From Sinomonas sp. R1AF57 (GTDB taxonomy: Bacteria > Actinomycetota > Actinomycetes > Actinomycetales > Micrococcaceae): a stretch of DNA of 64,000 nt. The notes under the pieces were generated by a model. The model did no database searches, was not told the origin of the DNA, and saw nothing but the letters and a program-made list of their open reading frames with translations. The stretch spans positions 3,562,708 to 3,626,707 of the forward strand of contig NZ_CP022463.1 in the NCBI RefSeq assembly GCF_002224485.1, read 5' to 3'. Both the position numbers and the translations under genes were made by a program. This document shows positions 15,620-23,900 of this stretch, piece by piece. Positions within the stretch are counted from its first letter, which is position 1. Every line of letters begins with the position of its first letter.

Positions 15620-16056
15620 TCCGCTTGCCCGCCCAGCACGCGGTCGATCCGGGACAGGACGCCCGGCCAGCCGTTGCCCATGCCTTCGATCGCACGGGCG
15701 CCCAGAGGGGTGTCGAGGCGGAACCCGGCGTGTTCGAGCGTGAGGAGGGTGCCGCCGTCGACCGCTTCGAGGCTCCACGTGATGATCGTGTCCAGCATGC
15801 CTTCGGCGAAGGTGAAGCGGATGGACACGCCGGGCTCGACGGCGAGGACCTCGCACTTCTGCTGGCCCCATTCGGCCATGTCCATGGTGAAGCGGTGGCC
15901 GACGACGGGGGCGATGTCTCCCGGCGCCCACCAGCGCGCGAGGAGTTCCGGCGTCGTGAGCGCAGCCCACACGGCGGCCGGCGGGTGGTCGAACCGCCGC
16001 TCGAGGCGGATCGCGTTCTCGGCGGGAGCGGTCTCGGCGGGAGCGGTCTCGGTCAT
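15616..16056 (-). CDS. SRPBCC/AHSA1 domain protein
   Basis: A 146-residue START-like protein with AIRLERRFDHPPAAVWAALT, ARWWAPGD and GWPGVLSRIDRVL, the pattern of the AHSA1 group of SRPBCC proteins, which bind hydrophobic ligands. It overlaps by ATGA with the ArsR-type regulator upstream. ArsR plus SRPBCC is a very common actinobacterial pair in which the SRPBCC protein may present a ligand or help detoxify it; neither ligand nor reaction can be read here. Confidence 0.88.
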   Translation of the reverse strand: MTETAPAETAPAENAIRLERRFDHPPAAVWAALTTPELLARWWAPGDIAPVVGHRFTMDMAEWGQQKCEVLAVEPGVSIRFTFAEGMLDTIITWSLEAVDGGTLLTLEHAGFRLDTPLGARAIEGMGNGWPGVLSRIDRVLGGQAD

Positions 16057-16367
16057 GGGGTTCTCTCCTCTTCCAGAAGGTCGGCCAGCGCGTCGAGGCG
16101 CTCGCCCCAGTAGTGCTCGAAATGCTCCACCCAGTCCCGCACCTCGAGGAGGCCCGCAGCCTGGAGGTGGTAGACGCGATTGCGCCCGCGACGCTCCTCT
16201 CGGACCAGCCCGGCGTCGCGGAGGACCGCGAGGTGCTCTGAGGCGGCGGAGCGGCTGAGGTCGAGCAGCCCGGTGAGCTCTCCCGCCGTCCTCGGCCCGG
16301 CGCGGAGCGCGTCGAGGACGGTGCGCCGCGCGGAGTTCGCGAGGGCACCGAAGACGTCGGTGAGCAT
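16053..16367 (-). CDS. ArsR-family transcriptional regulator
   Basis: A 104-residue winged-helix repressor: MLTDVFGALANSARRTVLDA, then SRSAASEHLAVLRDAGLVRE as recognition helix region and RRGRNRVYHL as wing. No cysteine pair for metal sensing is present, so it is not a classical metal sensor. ATG 16367 fits the family N-terminus. A GTCGGA-AACA-TCCGAC dyad 14 bases upstream of the start is a probable operator. It is translationally coupled to the SRPBCC gene. Confidence 0.9.
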   Translation of the reverse strand: MLTDVFGALANSARRTVLDALRAGPRTAGELTGLLDLSRSAASEHLAVLRDAGLVREERRGRNRVYHLQAAGLLEVRDWVEHFEHYWGERLDALADLLEEERTP

Positions 16368-16380
16368 GGGCCCACAATAC

Positions 16381-16396
16381 GTCGGAAACATCCGAC
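16381..16396. promoter_or_regulatory. Candidate ArsR operator
   Basis: GTCGGA-AACA-TCCGAC, a perfect 6-bp inverted repeat with a 4-base spacer, immediately upstream of the ArsR gene and 12 bases left of the -35 of the divergent LysM gene. Autoregulation, and perhaps control of the LysM gene, is inferred. Confidence 0.55.
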
Positions 16397-16407
16397 AGAT
16401 CAAGCCG

Positions 16408-16436
16408 GTGACAGCGTTCGGGCGACCGCCGACACT
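16408..16436 (+). promoter_or_regulatory. Promoter for leaderless LysM gene
   Basis: GTGACA (16408-16413), a 17-base spacer and GACACT (16431-16436) stand six bases before ATG 16443. No ribosome site precedes the ATG, so the message is probably leaderless. Confidence 0.5.
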
Positions 16437-16442
16437 GGTGCC

Positions 16443-16946
16443 ATGTCGATCCTGCCGCAGATCAGCCTCCGCACTCCCCTCCCCTTCGACATCCTGGGCG
16501 CCCAAGTGGTCGTGGCGGGCCTGGGCTCCGCCTTCGAGGGGGTCTATGGCTCGGTGATCGTGCGCGACGCCGGCGGTCACGTCGTCGCCGAATCGCACCT
16601 TTTGGGCGGAGGCAACGGCTTCTCGCTTTTCCACGCCGCGTTCGGGCTCGGCACGCCCACGACGCCGGAGGGCACCGTGACGGTCCAGGGGGCCAACCCG
16701 AGCGGCCTGGCCGAGAACGACGCGTCCGTCACGGTGCCGGTGACCTTCGGGCGGCAGCTCATGGGCGGCACCTACTCCGGGTTCTCGCTGCACACTGTCG
16801 CCGACGGTGACACCCTCTCCGGGATCGCGCAGCAGTACTACGGCGACGGGGGCAAGTACGGGCTCATCTTCACCGCGAACCGGGACATCCTCTTCGACCC
16901 GGACGTGATCTATCCGGGCCTGGCGCTGCGGGTCCCGCTGGCGTGA
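16443..16946 (+). CDS. Gmad2 immunoglobulin-like and LysM domain protein
   Basis: A 167-residue protein with an N-terminal immunoglobulin-like domain resembling Gmad2 (residues about 5-100, ILGAQVVVAGLGSAFEGVYG ... VVAESHLLGG) and a C-terminal LysM domain (about 117-166, HTVADGDTLSGIAQQYYGDG ... DPDVIYPGLALRVP). LysM binds peptidoglycan, but there is no N-terminal signal sequence, so either export is non-classical or the protein acts inside. Gmad2-LysM pairings occur in actinobacteria without a known function. It is divergent from the ArsR operon. Confidence 0.85.
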   Translation: MSILPQISLRTPLPFDILGAQVVVAGLGSAFEGVYGSVIVRDAGGHVVAESHLLGGGNGFSLFHAAFGLGTPTTPEGTVTVQGANPSGLAENDASVTVPVTFGRQLMGGTYSGFSLHTVADGDTLSGIAQQYYGDGGKYGLIFTANRDILFDPDVIYPGLALRVPLA

Positions 16947-17008
16947 CGGGGCGGGTCGGACCGCGGGGACGCTCCTGCGCGACCCGCTCCCCTCGCCAAC
17001 CCCTCCCC

Positions 17009-19873
17009 TCACAGCGCCTCCTCCTCCGCCGCTCCCCCGCGGTACACGGCCGCGAGCTCCGACCGTGAGCCAATCCCGAGCTTCGCGTAGATCCGGGTGA
17101 GGTGGTACTGCACAGTCTTGACGGACACGAACAGCTCGCGTGCCGCCTCCCGGTTGCTGCGACCGCCTGCCACGAGCCGGGCGACGGCCTCCTCCTGGGC
17201 GGTGAATGCCGCGGGCGCCGGAACCGGTGCATGCACCCGCGTCTCCTCGGAGTCGGCACGGGAACCGGCACGGGACCGGAACACTCCGGTCCCGGCAGCC
17301 TGCAGCTCGCGCTCGCACCGTGCCACGTAGACGCTCGCGCCCAGGACGGCGAACGCGTCCCTGGCCGCGGCGAGGACGCCGCTCGCGTCACGGCGCCGCC
17401 CGGCCCGGCGCAGCGTCTGCCCGTAGGCGAACCGCACCCTTGCGGCGCCCCAGGGCAGCGGCAGCCCCTCGATCGCGGCCAGCGACTCCTCGAACACCGC
17501 CACGGCCTCGTCCAGCCGGCCCTGCGCCCCGAGCAGCCGCCCGCGGACGGAGCCGAGCCGCGCCGTCGTGCTGCGGTGCCCGGCGCCGCGCGCGGCCTCC
17601 TCGAGCGGCGCCAGGAAGGCGTCGGCGCGGTCGAGCTCGCCGGCCATCACGAGCGCGTTGGCGTAGACGTCCTGCCAGGGCCAGAATCCGGGCTCGTCGA
17701 CCCACGGCGTACGGTCCATGTGCACGATGGGGTCGAAGGCGCGCAGCACTGCGGCGTAGTCTCCGGCGCTCTCGGCCACGGCCGCGGCCGCCATCGCGCC
17801 GCTGAGCCGCATGACGGGGTAGGCCTCGGGTCCCGCCTGGGCGTGCTGGCTGTGTTCCGCGGCCTCGGCGGCCTGGCCCCTCAGGGCGCAGACCTGGGCG
17901 GCGGTCAGGCGCAGCACGGGCTCGACGAGGCTGATCCCCACGGGGTCGTTGAGCGCGAGCCCGGCACGCGCCGTCGCGAGCGCGTCGTCCCAGCGGCCCA
18001 CGGCGAACTCGGCGCGGGCGAGCCACGCGTGCGCCCAGAGCGCGATGCGCAGCGAGCCGGGGCGCCGTGCCGGCGGGATCGCGGCGCGGAGCTCGAGCCG
18101 CGCCGTGTCCATGTCGTCGACGGCGAGCGCGACCCATCCCCGGCCGAGGCGGAGCCGCTGGTCGCGTCCCCCAAGGTGCGCGGAGGACGAGAGCTCGTCG
18201 TACGCCCGCCGCGCCTCCTCGTGGCGCCCCATGAGGCCGAGGGCGAGCCCGAGCATCGCGCGGGCCTCGATCCCGGCGGTGCTGTCGGGGCCGGCAATCC
18301 GCACGGCGGTCTCCGTCCAGGCCAGCATGGCCTCCCCGTCCCAGTTCCCGAGGGCGTCAAGGACCCGGTACTGCGCGATGCGTGCGGACAGGTCGGCGGG
18401 GGCCGTGGGCGGCCGCGTCTCCCAGGCCCGCGCGAGGAGGGCACCGGCCCGGCGCGCCTGCCCGGTGTGGATGGCGTGGTAGGCGAGCGCGGCGTCGCGC
18501 TCGGCGCCCTGCGGCAGCGACTCGATCTGCCGGGCGAGCGGCGCGGCCCGGGTCAGGTCTCCGGCCCCGATCATCGCCTCCGCCGCCCGCACAAGACGGT
18601 CCTCGCGCAGCGCCGGGTCGACGTGGAGCCGTGCGGCAGCGACGAGTGCATCCGCCGCGGCCCCCCAGTCGCCCTTGGCCGCCTCCGCCTCGGCGAGGGC
18701 GTCCACGGCGGCGGCGAGGTCGCCGTCGGGCATCGCCGCAGCGGCGACAAGGTGGCGGACCCTGTCCCGGGTCGATTCGGAGAGCTCGGCGGCGCGCGCG
18801 TGGAGCGTCGACCGCCGCAGCGGGCCGAGGCCGGCGTGCACCGCGTCGCGGACCAGCGGGTCGCGGATCGTGACCTGGAGGCTTCCGGCGACGGTGCGGC
18901 ACTCGAGCAGCCCGGCCGCCCACGCGGCGTCGGCGGCGGCGAGCAGGGCCTCCGCATCGCCTTCGGGGAGCCGCGCGAGCTGCGCGGCCGCAGCGGCGCT
19001 CGGGGTGCCCCCGAGCACGCTCACCGCCTCGACCAGGGCGCGCGACGGCGCGGGGAGCCCCGCGAGCGCGGCCTCCGCACGCTCGGCAACAGAGCGCACG
19101 ACGGCGCGCGGCCCCTCTGCTGCGAGCGTCTCCGCCCCGAGGGCCTCCGCTCCGTCCGCGAGCGCCTCGAGGGCGAGCCCCGGGTTCCCGCCCGTCGCGC
19201 GCCATAGCGCCTGGACGGCATCCGGTCCCAGGTCCACGCCGGCGCGCGCGAGCGCGAGTTCGCGCAGGGCCTCGTGCGTGAGGGGGCCGAGCCGGAGGCG
19301 CCGGGCCCGGACGGCGCCGGCGAACTGGGCGGCGGGGCTGGCCGGGCGTGTCCCGGCTGGCCCGCATGCGGCGAGGACCAGGACGGGGCCGCGGAGCCGG
19401 CGGAGGGCGAAGGCGAGGGCTTCGAGGGAGAGCTCGTCGGCGTCCTCGAGGCCGTCGAGCACGATGAGGGCGGGGCCGCCTTCCGCCGGAGCGCCGTCCC
19501 CCGTCAGCCCCGCGAGCCACTCCCCCGCGGCGCGGCCGGCGGGCAGCCACGCGGGCTGGTCGCCGTCGGGCCCCCACGCCTCGGCCCCGGAGCCCTCCTC
19601 ATCCAGCCGGCCGGAGCCCGGCGGCGACGCGACCCCGAGCTGGGCAAGGATGCCGCCTCGCAGCCCCCGCTCCCACGGCGTGCCCTCCGCGCGGCGCACC
19701 GGGAGGTCGGGGTGGAGCGCGGCGAACGCCTCGCACAGGGCGGTCTTGCCGATGCCGGACGGTCCCTCGACGATGACGCACTGCGGGCCCGCGGACGCGG
19801 CAGCGCCCAGGAGCGCATCCAGTTCGGACAGCTCCTGGGCGCGCGCGACCACGCCGTCGTGGGGATTCAGCAT
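17009..19873 (-). CDS. benR: Large ATP-binding LuxR-family activator, probable benzoate regulator
   Basis: A 954-residue LAL/MalT-like regulator: P-loop GPSGIGKTAL (residues 37-46), a Walker-B-like ALIVLDGLED, a long alpha-helical repeat region, and a C-terminal LuxR helix-turn-helix (FTAQEEAVARLVAGGRSNRE ... KTVQYHLTRIYAKLG). It follows benK by 57 bases on the same strand. In Corynebacterium glutamicum and rhodococci a LuxR-type ATP-binding protein of this kind (BenR) sits in the ben cluster and activates it; this order is what I use for the name. Inducer binding (benzoate or muconate) is not visible in the sequence. Confidence 0.8.
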   Translation of the reverse strand: MLNPHDGVVARAQELSELDALLGAAASAGPQCVIVEGPSGIGKTALCEAFAALHPDLPVRRAEGTPWERGLRGGILAQLGVASPPGSGRLDEEGSGAEAWGPDGDQPAWLPAGRAAGEWLAGLTGDGAPAEGGPALIVLDGLEDADELSLEALAFALRRLRGPVLVLAACGPAGTRPASPAAQFAGAVRARRLRLGPLTHEALRELALARAGVDLGPDAVQALWRATGGNPGLALEALADGAEALGAETLAAEGPRAVVRSVAERAEAALAGLPAPSRALVEAVSVLGGTPSAAAAAQLARLPEGDAEALLAAADAAWAAGLLECRTVAGSLQVTIRDPLVRDAVHAGLGPLRRSTLHARAAELSESTRDRVRHLVAAAAMPDGDLAAAVDALAEAEAAKGDWGAAADALVAAARLHVDPALREDRLVRAAEAMIGAGDLTRAAPLARQIESLPQGAERDAALAYHAIHTGQARRAGALLARAWETRPPTAPADLSARIAQYRVLDALGNWDGEAMLAWTETAVRIAGPDSTAGIEARAMLGLALGLMGRHEEARRAYDELSSSAHLGGRDQRLRLGRGWVALAVDDMDTARLELRAAIPPARRPGSLRIALWAHAWLARAEFAVGRWDDALATARAGLALNDPVGISLVEPVLRLTAAQVCALRGQAAEAAEHSQHAQAGPEAYPVMRLSGAMAAAAVAESAGDYAAVLRAFDPIVHMDRTPWVDEPGFWPWQDVYANALVMAGELDRADAFLAPLEEAARGAGHRSTTARLGSVRGRLLGAQGRLDEAVAVFEESLAAIEGLPLPWGAARVRFAYGQTLRRAGRRRDASGVLAAARDAFAVLGASVYVARCERELQAAGTGVFRSRAGSRADSEETRVHAPVPAPAAFTAQEEAVARLVAGGRSNREAARELFVSVKTVQYHLTRIYAKLGIGSRSELAAVYRGGAAEEEAL

Positions 19874-19930
19874 GCCTCGACCGTATCCCCCGCCGACGTG
19901 ACGCGCATCATTGCCCCGCCTTCGGCGAGC

Positions 19931-21298
19931 TCACTGCAGCGCCGGCTCCGCCTCGCCGTCGTGCGCCGGGGCCGCGCCGAGCGCCTCCTCGTGCGCCGCC
20001 GGCCGCGGGACGAGGGCGGTGACCACCGCGCCGAGCAGCGCGACGACCGCGAAGATCCAGAATGCGGCCTGGCCGGTCACGCCCGCCGAGAGCAGAAGCC
20101 CCCCGGCCAGCGGGCCGAGGATGCCGCCGAGCCGCCCGAACCCGGCGCACCACGCGACTCCGGCCGCGCGGGTCTGCGTCGTGTAGAAGTTCGAGACGAA
20201 CCCGTACACGAGCACCTGCGTGCCGATCGTGCCGACCCCGGCCACACCGACGGCCGTCAGGAGCACCGCGAACGGCATGTGGAACGTCAGCAGCACGAGG
20301 GCGAGGGCGGCGAGCGCGAACGTGCCGGCGATGATCCGCTTGGGCCCGGTGCGGTCCACGGTCGCCGCGGCGACGAGCCCGCCCACGATCGCGGCCGCGT
20401 TGAGCACGAGCAGGAACGTCAGCGAGTACGCCTTCCCGAACCCGTACTGGCCCATGATCTCGGGCAGCCACGTGTTGAGCCCGTACGTCAGCAGGAGCCC
20501 GGCGAAGCTCATGAGCCCGAGCAGCGCCGTCGGGAGGGCGAAGCGGCGCGTGGCCAGCCCGGCGAACCCGGCGCGCTCGCGCGGGGCGCCGGCGGCGGCG
20601 GCCGGCGGCCGGCTCGTCTCGGGGAGCACGACGCCGGTCCGGCGGCTGAGCTCCTCGGCCTCCTCGCGCCGGCCCCGCGAGAGCAGCCACATGGGCGACT
20701 CGGGCAGCTTGGCGAGCGCGAGCGGGAGGATCGTGACGAGCGGGACGGCCCCGATCCAGAACAGGGGGCGCCAGTCGAGCCCGTTGCCGAACCCGAGTGC
20801 GAGGAGTGAGGCGAGCACGCCGCCGGCGGGGACGCCGGAGTAGACGATGGCGTTGCAGAGGTTGCGCCGGTTCTTGGGCGCGAATTCGGCGACGATGGCG
20901 CCGGCAGTGGCCACGAGGGCCCCCACGCCGATGCCGGTGAAGAACCGGAACGCGCCGAACAGGGTGACGCTCGTGGTCAGGGCGGTCGCGGCCATGCCGA
21001 CCGAGAACCAGGCGAGGGCCAGGAGCATGACCTTGCGGCGGCCCACGAAGTCGCCGATCGCTCCGCTCGCGAGCGCGCCGACCATGACGCCGATGAGCGC
21101 GTAGCTGCCGAGGGCGCCGGCGGTGGCGGGATCGAGCTGGCCGATCTGGCTCGGGTCGCGGAGGAGGCCCGAGACGACCGTGCCGTACACGACGAGGTCA
21201 TAGCCGTCGAAGGTGAGGGCCGCCGCACCGAGGGCGACGACCCACACCAGGGTGGTGCGCTGTCGCTGCGAGGGCGCAGCCAATGCTGAAGATGACAT
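19931..21298 (-). CDS. benK: Benzoate transporter, MFS aromatic acid:H+ symporter
   Basis: A 455-residue, 12-segment major facilitator of the AAHS branch: TFDGYDLVVYGTVV in the first helix (the DGYD motif seen in PcaK/BenK), GAIGDFVGRRKVM in loop 2-3, FFTGIGVGALVATAGAIVAE and PESPMWLL. It should import benzoate with protons. ATG 21298 has GGAG seven bases upstream. A strong hairpin at 21390 separates it from benD, and a GATCAC/GTGATC dyad lies 69-86 bases upstream, so it probably has its own promoter while remaining in the ben regulon. Confidence 0.9.
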   Translation of the reverse strand: MSSSALAAPSQRQRTTLVWVVALGAAALTFDGYDLVVYGTVVSGLLRDPSQIGQLDPATAGALGSYALIGVMVGALASGAIGDFVGRRKVMLLALAWFSVGMAATALTTSVTLFGAFRFFTGIGVGALVATAGAIVAEFAPKNRRNLCNAIVYSGVPAGGVLASLLALGFGNGLDWRPLFWIGAVPLVTILPLALAKLPESPMWLLSRGRREEAEELSRRTGVVLPETSRPPAAAAGAPRERAGFAGLATRRFALPTALLGLMSFAGLLLTYGLNTWLPEIMGQYGFGKAYSLTFLLVLNAAAIVGGLVAAATVDRTGPKRIIAGTFALAALALVLLTFHMPFAVLLTAVGVAGVGTIGTQVLVYGFVSNFYTTQTRAAGVAWCAGFGRLGGILGPLAGGLLLSAGVTGQAAFWIFAVVALLGAVVTALVPRPAAHEEALGAAPAHDGEAEPALQ

Positions 21299-21366
21299 GC
21301 AAGACTCCGATGTCTGTGCTGGGATCTGGAGCTGGACAACTGCTGGTGGTGGTGCTGGGTGACGCT

Positions 21367-21384
21367 GATCACACAGGGGTGATC
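21367..21384. promoter_or_regulatory. Candidate BenR operator upstream of benK
   Basis: GATCAC-ACAGGG-GTGATC inverted repeat. Its first 12 bases, GATCACACAGGG, recur with one change as GATCACACTGGG at 25410-25421 upstream of benA, in the same orientation and at nearly the same distance from the start codon (69 versus 79 bases). Confidence 0.5.
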
Positions 21385-21389
21385 CGAAA

Positions 21390-21420
21390 CCGCCCCCGGG
21401 CCTGGCAGGCCCGGGGGCGG
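21390..21420 (-). terminator. Terminator after benABCD
   Basis: Perfect 14-bp stem CCGCCCCCGGGCCT / AGGCCCGGGGGCGG with a 3-base loop, 21 bases past the benD stop; on the minus strand it is followed by GTTTCGG. It should end the benABCD message before benK. Confidence 0.75.
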
Positions 21421-21441
21421 CAACGCGAGGGGGGAGGAGCC

Positions 21442-22269
21442 TCAGCCGAGGTCGCCTCCGGCCACAGGCAGGATGGTGCCCGTGATGTAGGACGCCTCGT
21501 CCGAGGCGAGGAAGCAGATCGCGGCGGCCTGCTCGTCGAGGGTGCCGTAGCGCTTCAGGAGCGAGGACTCCACGGTCTGGTCCACGATCTGCTGGTACCA
21601 GGCCTTCTCCTGCTCGGTGGCGGGGAGCGGCCCGCGCTGGACGGCGCGCGGCGGCGCCTCGGTCCCGCCGGGCGCGGTCGCGACGACGCGCACGCCGTGC
21701 GGGGCGGCCTCGAGCGCGAGCGCGGTGGTGATGGCGCGGACGCCGCCCTTCGACGCAGCGTACGGGACGCGGTTGACGCCGCGGGTCGCGACCGAGGAGA
21801 CGTTCACGATCGTCCCGGACTGCTGGGCGATGAGGTGCGGCAGCGCGGCCCGGCACATCCACAGCGTCGGGAACAGGGAGCGGCGCACCTCCTTCTCGAT
21901 CTCCTCGGGCGTGTAGTGCTCGTACGGCTTGGCCCAGATGGTCCCGCCCACGTTGTTCACGACGACGTCGATGCGCCCCGCCGCGGCGAGCGCGCCGTCG
22001 GTGGCGGCCAGGGCGCCGTCGTACGTCTCGAGATCTGCGGTAACGCTGTGCGCCTTGCCGCCGGCCTCGCGGAGCGCGCTGGCGACCTCGTGCACGAGCT
22101 CGGCCCGGTCGGCGAGGACCACCTCGCCGCCCTCCGCCGCGATGCGCTCGGCGACGGCGCGGCCGATCCCCTGGGCGGCGCCGGTGACGATCACAGCCTT
22201 GCCCGCGAAGCGGGCGGCGAACGTCGCCGGGCGCTGTGCTGTCTCGGTCTCGGCCTGCGCCGGGCTCAT
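21442..22269 (-). CDS. benD: Benzoate cis-diol dehydrogenase
   Basis: A 275-residue short-chain dehydrogenase: TGAAQGIGRAVAERIA (NAD site), VVNNVGGTIWAKPYEHYTPE (NNVGG with the WAKP stretch typical of BenD/XylL), catalytic Ser-Tyr-Lys in VNVSSVATRG and VPYAASKGGV. It oxidises and decarboxylates 1,6-dihydroxycyclohexa-2,4-diene-1-carboxylate to catechol. Its ATG overlaps the benC stop (ATGA). Last gene of the benABCD operon. Confidence 0.94.
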   Translation of the reverse strand: MSPAQAETETAQRPATFAARFAGKAVIVTGAAQGIGRAVAERIAAEGGEVVLADRAELVHEVASALREAGGKAHSVTADLETYDGALAATDGALAAAGRIDVVVNNVGGTIWAKPYEHYTPEEIEKEVRRSLFPTLWMCRAALPHLIAQQSGTIVNVSSVATRGVNRVPYAASKGGVRAITTALALEAAPHGVRVVATAPGGTEAPPRAVQRGPLPATEQEKAWYQQIVDQTVESSLLKRYGTLDEQAAAICFLASDEASYITGTILPVAGGDLG

Positions 22270-23327
22270 GCGGCCTGCCCGGGGTGCACGGCGTGCTCGT
22301 GAGGCACACCGACGGCGAACCGCTCGTAGTAGAAGTTCGTCGGCGTGATGCCCTCGGCCGCGAAGTACTTCCGAACAGCGTCCACCATCGCCGGCGGACC
22401 GCACAGGTAGACGTCCACGTCGCCGTCGTTGAGGTGCTCTGCCAGGAGGTGCTGCGTGACGTAGCCCTTCTTGGGGTGCTCGGACTCGGCGTCGGCCACG
22501 ATCGTGTCGAACGTGAACCCCTCGATCGAGGCGGCATAGCGCTCGAGGGCCTCGACCTCGACGAGGTCCTTGTCCCACGTGGCGCCGTACGCGAGATGGA
22601 TCGGGAACGCGGGCGCCTCGCCCGAGGCCGAGAGCTTCTCGAGCATCGCCAGCTGCGGGGCGATCCCGGTGCCGCCGGCCAGCATGAGGACCGGGCGCTT
22701 GACATCGCGCAGGAAGAAGCTGCCGATCGGCCCCTCGAGCACGAGGCGGTCTCCCTCTGCGGCGCGCTCCTTGAGGTACGTGGTCATGACGCCGTCGGGC
22801 GCGGTGCGGACCAGGAAGGTGAGCTTCTCCGCGCCGGGGCCGCTCGAGAACGAGTAGCTGCGCTCCTCGTCCGTGCCGGGCACCTTGACGTTCATGTACT
22901 GGCCCGGCAGGTAGTGCAGCTTCTCGCGGTCGTCGACGGCGAGCGTGAGGCCGGCCGTGTTGTCGGCGTACCAGTGCAGCTTCTCGAGTGTGGCCGTGAA
23001 CTGGCCGATGCTGCTCTTCGCCATGTCCGCCGTGCCCGAGATCCGAAGCACGAGGTCGCTCTCGGGCTGCATCTGGCACGGCAGGCAGAAGCCTGCGTCG
23101 GCCTCCTCCTCGGTCAGCGCCTCATCGATGTAGTCGCCGCCGTCATACGTGCCCGACTCACAGAAGGCCTTGCAGGTCCCGCACGCGCCGTCGCGGCAGT
23201 CCAGAGGGATGTTGATCCGGGCCCGGTAGGACGCATCGGCGACGGTCTGCCCCGGGGGAACGGTGATGAACTGCGTGACGCCGTCTTCGAAGGCGAGGGC
23301 AACCTTGTGTCCGGTCGCGGTGGTCAT
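22266..23327 (-). CDS. benC: Benzoate 1,2-dioxygenase reductase component
   Basis: A 353-residue reductase: an N-terminal plant-type 2Fe-2S domain (LDCRDGACGTCKAFCESG ... FCLPCQ, residues about 40-80), an FAD domain (RSYSFSSGPG) and an NADH domain (AGGTGIAPQLAMLEKLSASG ... YLCGPPAMVDAVRKYF). It passes electrons from NADH to BenAB. ATG 23327 has GAGGAG upstream and removes 12 unrelated residues of a longer frame. It starts 11 bases after the benB stop. Confidence 0.95.
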   Translation of the reverse strand: MTTATGHKVALAFEDGVTQFITVPPGQTVADASYRARINIPLDCRDGACGTCKAFCESGTYDGGDYIDEALTEEEADAGFCLPCQMQPESDLVLRISGTADMAKSSIGQFTATLEKLHWYADNTAGLTLAVDDREKLHYLPGQYMNVKVPGTDEERSYSFSSGPGAEKLTFLVRTAPDGVMTTYLKERAAEGDRLVLEGPIGSFFLRDVKRPVLMLAGGTGIAPQLAMLEKLSASGEAPAFPIHLAYGATWDKDLVEVEALERYAASIEGFTFDTIVADAESEHPKKGYVTQHLLAEHLNDGDVDVYLCGPPAMVDAVRKYFAAEGITPTNFYYERFAVGVPHEHAVHPGQAA

Positions 23328-23337
23328 AGGAATCTCC

Positions 23338-23856
23338 TCAGATGTGGTAGATGTCCACCACATGGTGGATGTAGTCGTTCTTGAGGACGACCTTCTTCTT
23401 GGTGATCACCGGCTGCGTGCCGGAGAAGTCGATCGTGTAGAAGGAGTCGCCGAAGTACGTGTCGACCGTGTTGTAGCGGTAGTAGAGGGTGAACCAGTTG
23501 AAACGGACGTCCACGACGTCGCCGTTCTGGGCCACGATCTCGACGTTGGTGATGTTGTGGCCCGTGCGCGGGTCGGGCAGGCTCGTCGCACCCGAGCGCT
23601 CCGTCTTGATGCGGAAGACGCGGTCCTCGAGGCCACCTCGGTTGGGGTAGTAGATGAGCGAGATCTCGCGCTGGGGGTCCTCGGTGAGGCTGTGGTCGTC
23701 GGCCCAGGCCGGCATCCAGAACTCGGCTTCGGGGTGGTAGCAGTCCACCCAGCGGTCGAACTCGCGGTCATCAAGGAAGCGGGCCTCGCGGTAGAGGAAT
23801 TGGCGCACGTCCTCGAGCCCGATGGTCCCGGGCACGATGGTGGTCATGAGGGTCAT
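23338..23856 (-). CDS. benB: Benzoate 1,2-dioxygenase small subunit
   Basis: A 172-residue ring-hydroxylating dioxygenase beta subunit, with FLYREARFLDDREFDRWVDC, YHPEAEFWMPAW and DFSGTQPVITKKKVVLKNDY near the end, all typical of BenB/XylY. It stabilises the alpha3beta3 oxygenase. ATG 23856 is preferred over 23847 since AAGGAGAG lies seven bases upstream. It lies between benA and benC in the operon. Confidence 0.94.
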   Translation of the reverse strand: MTLMTTIVPGTIGLEDVRQFLYREARFLDDREFDRWVDCYHPEAEFWMPAWADDHSLTEDPQREISLIYYPNRGGLEDRVFRIKTERSGATSLPDPRTGHNITNVEIVAQNGDVVDVRFNWFTLYYRYNTVDTYFGDSFYTIDFSGTQPVITKKKVVLKNDYIHHVVDIYHI

Positions 23857-23900
23857 GGGATTCTCTCCTTGAAGGAACTGGCGAAGGATCCGTGCCTGGA

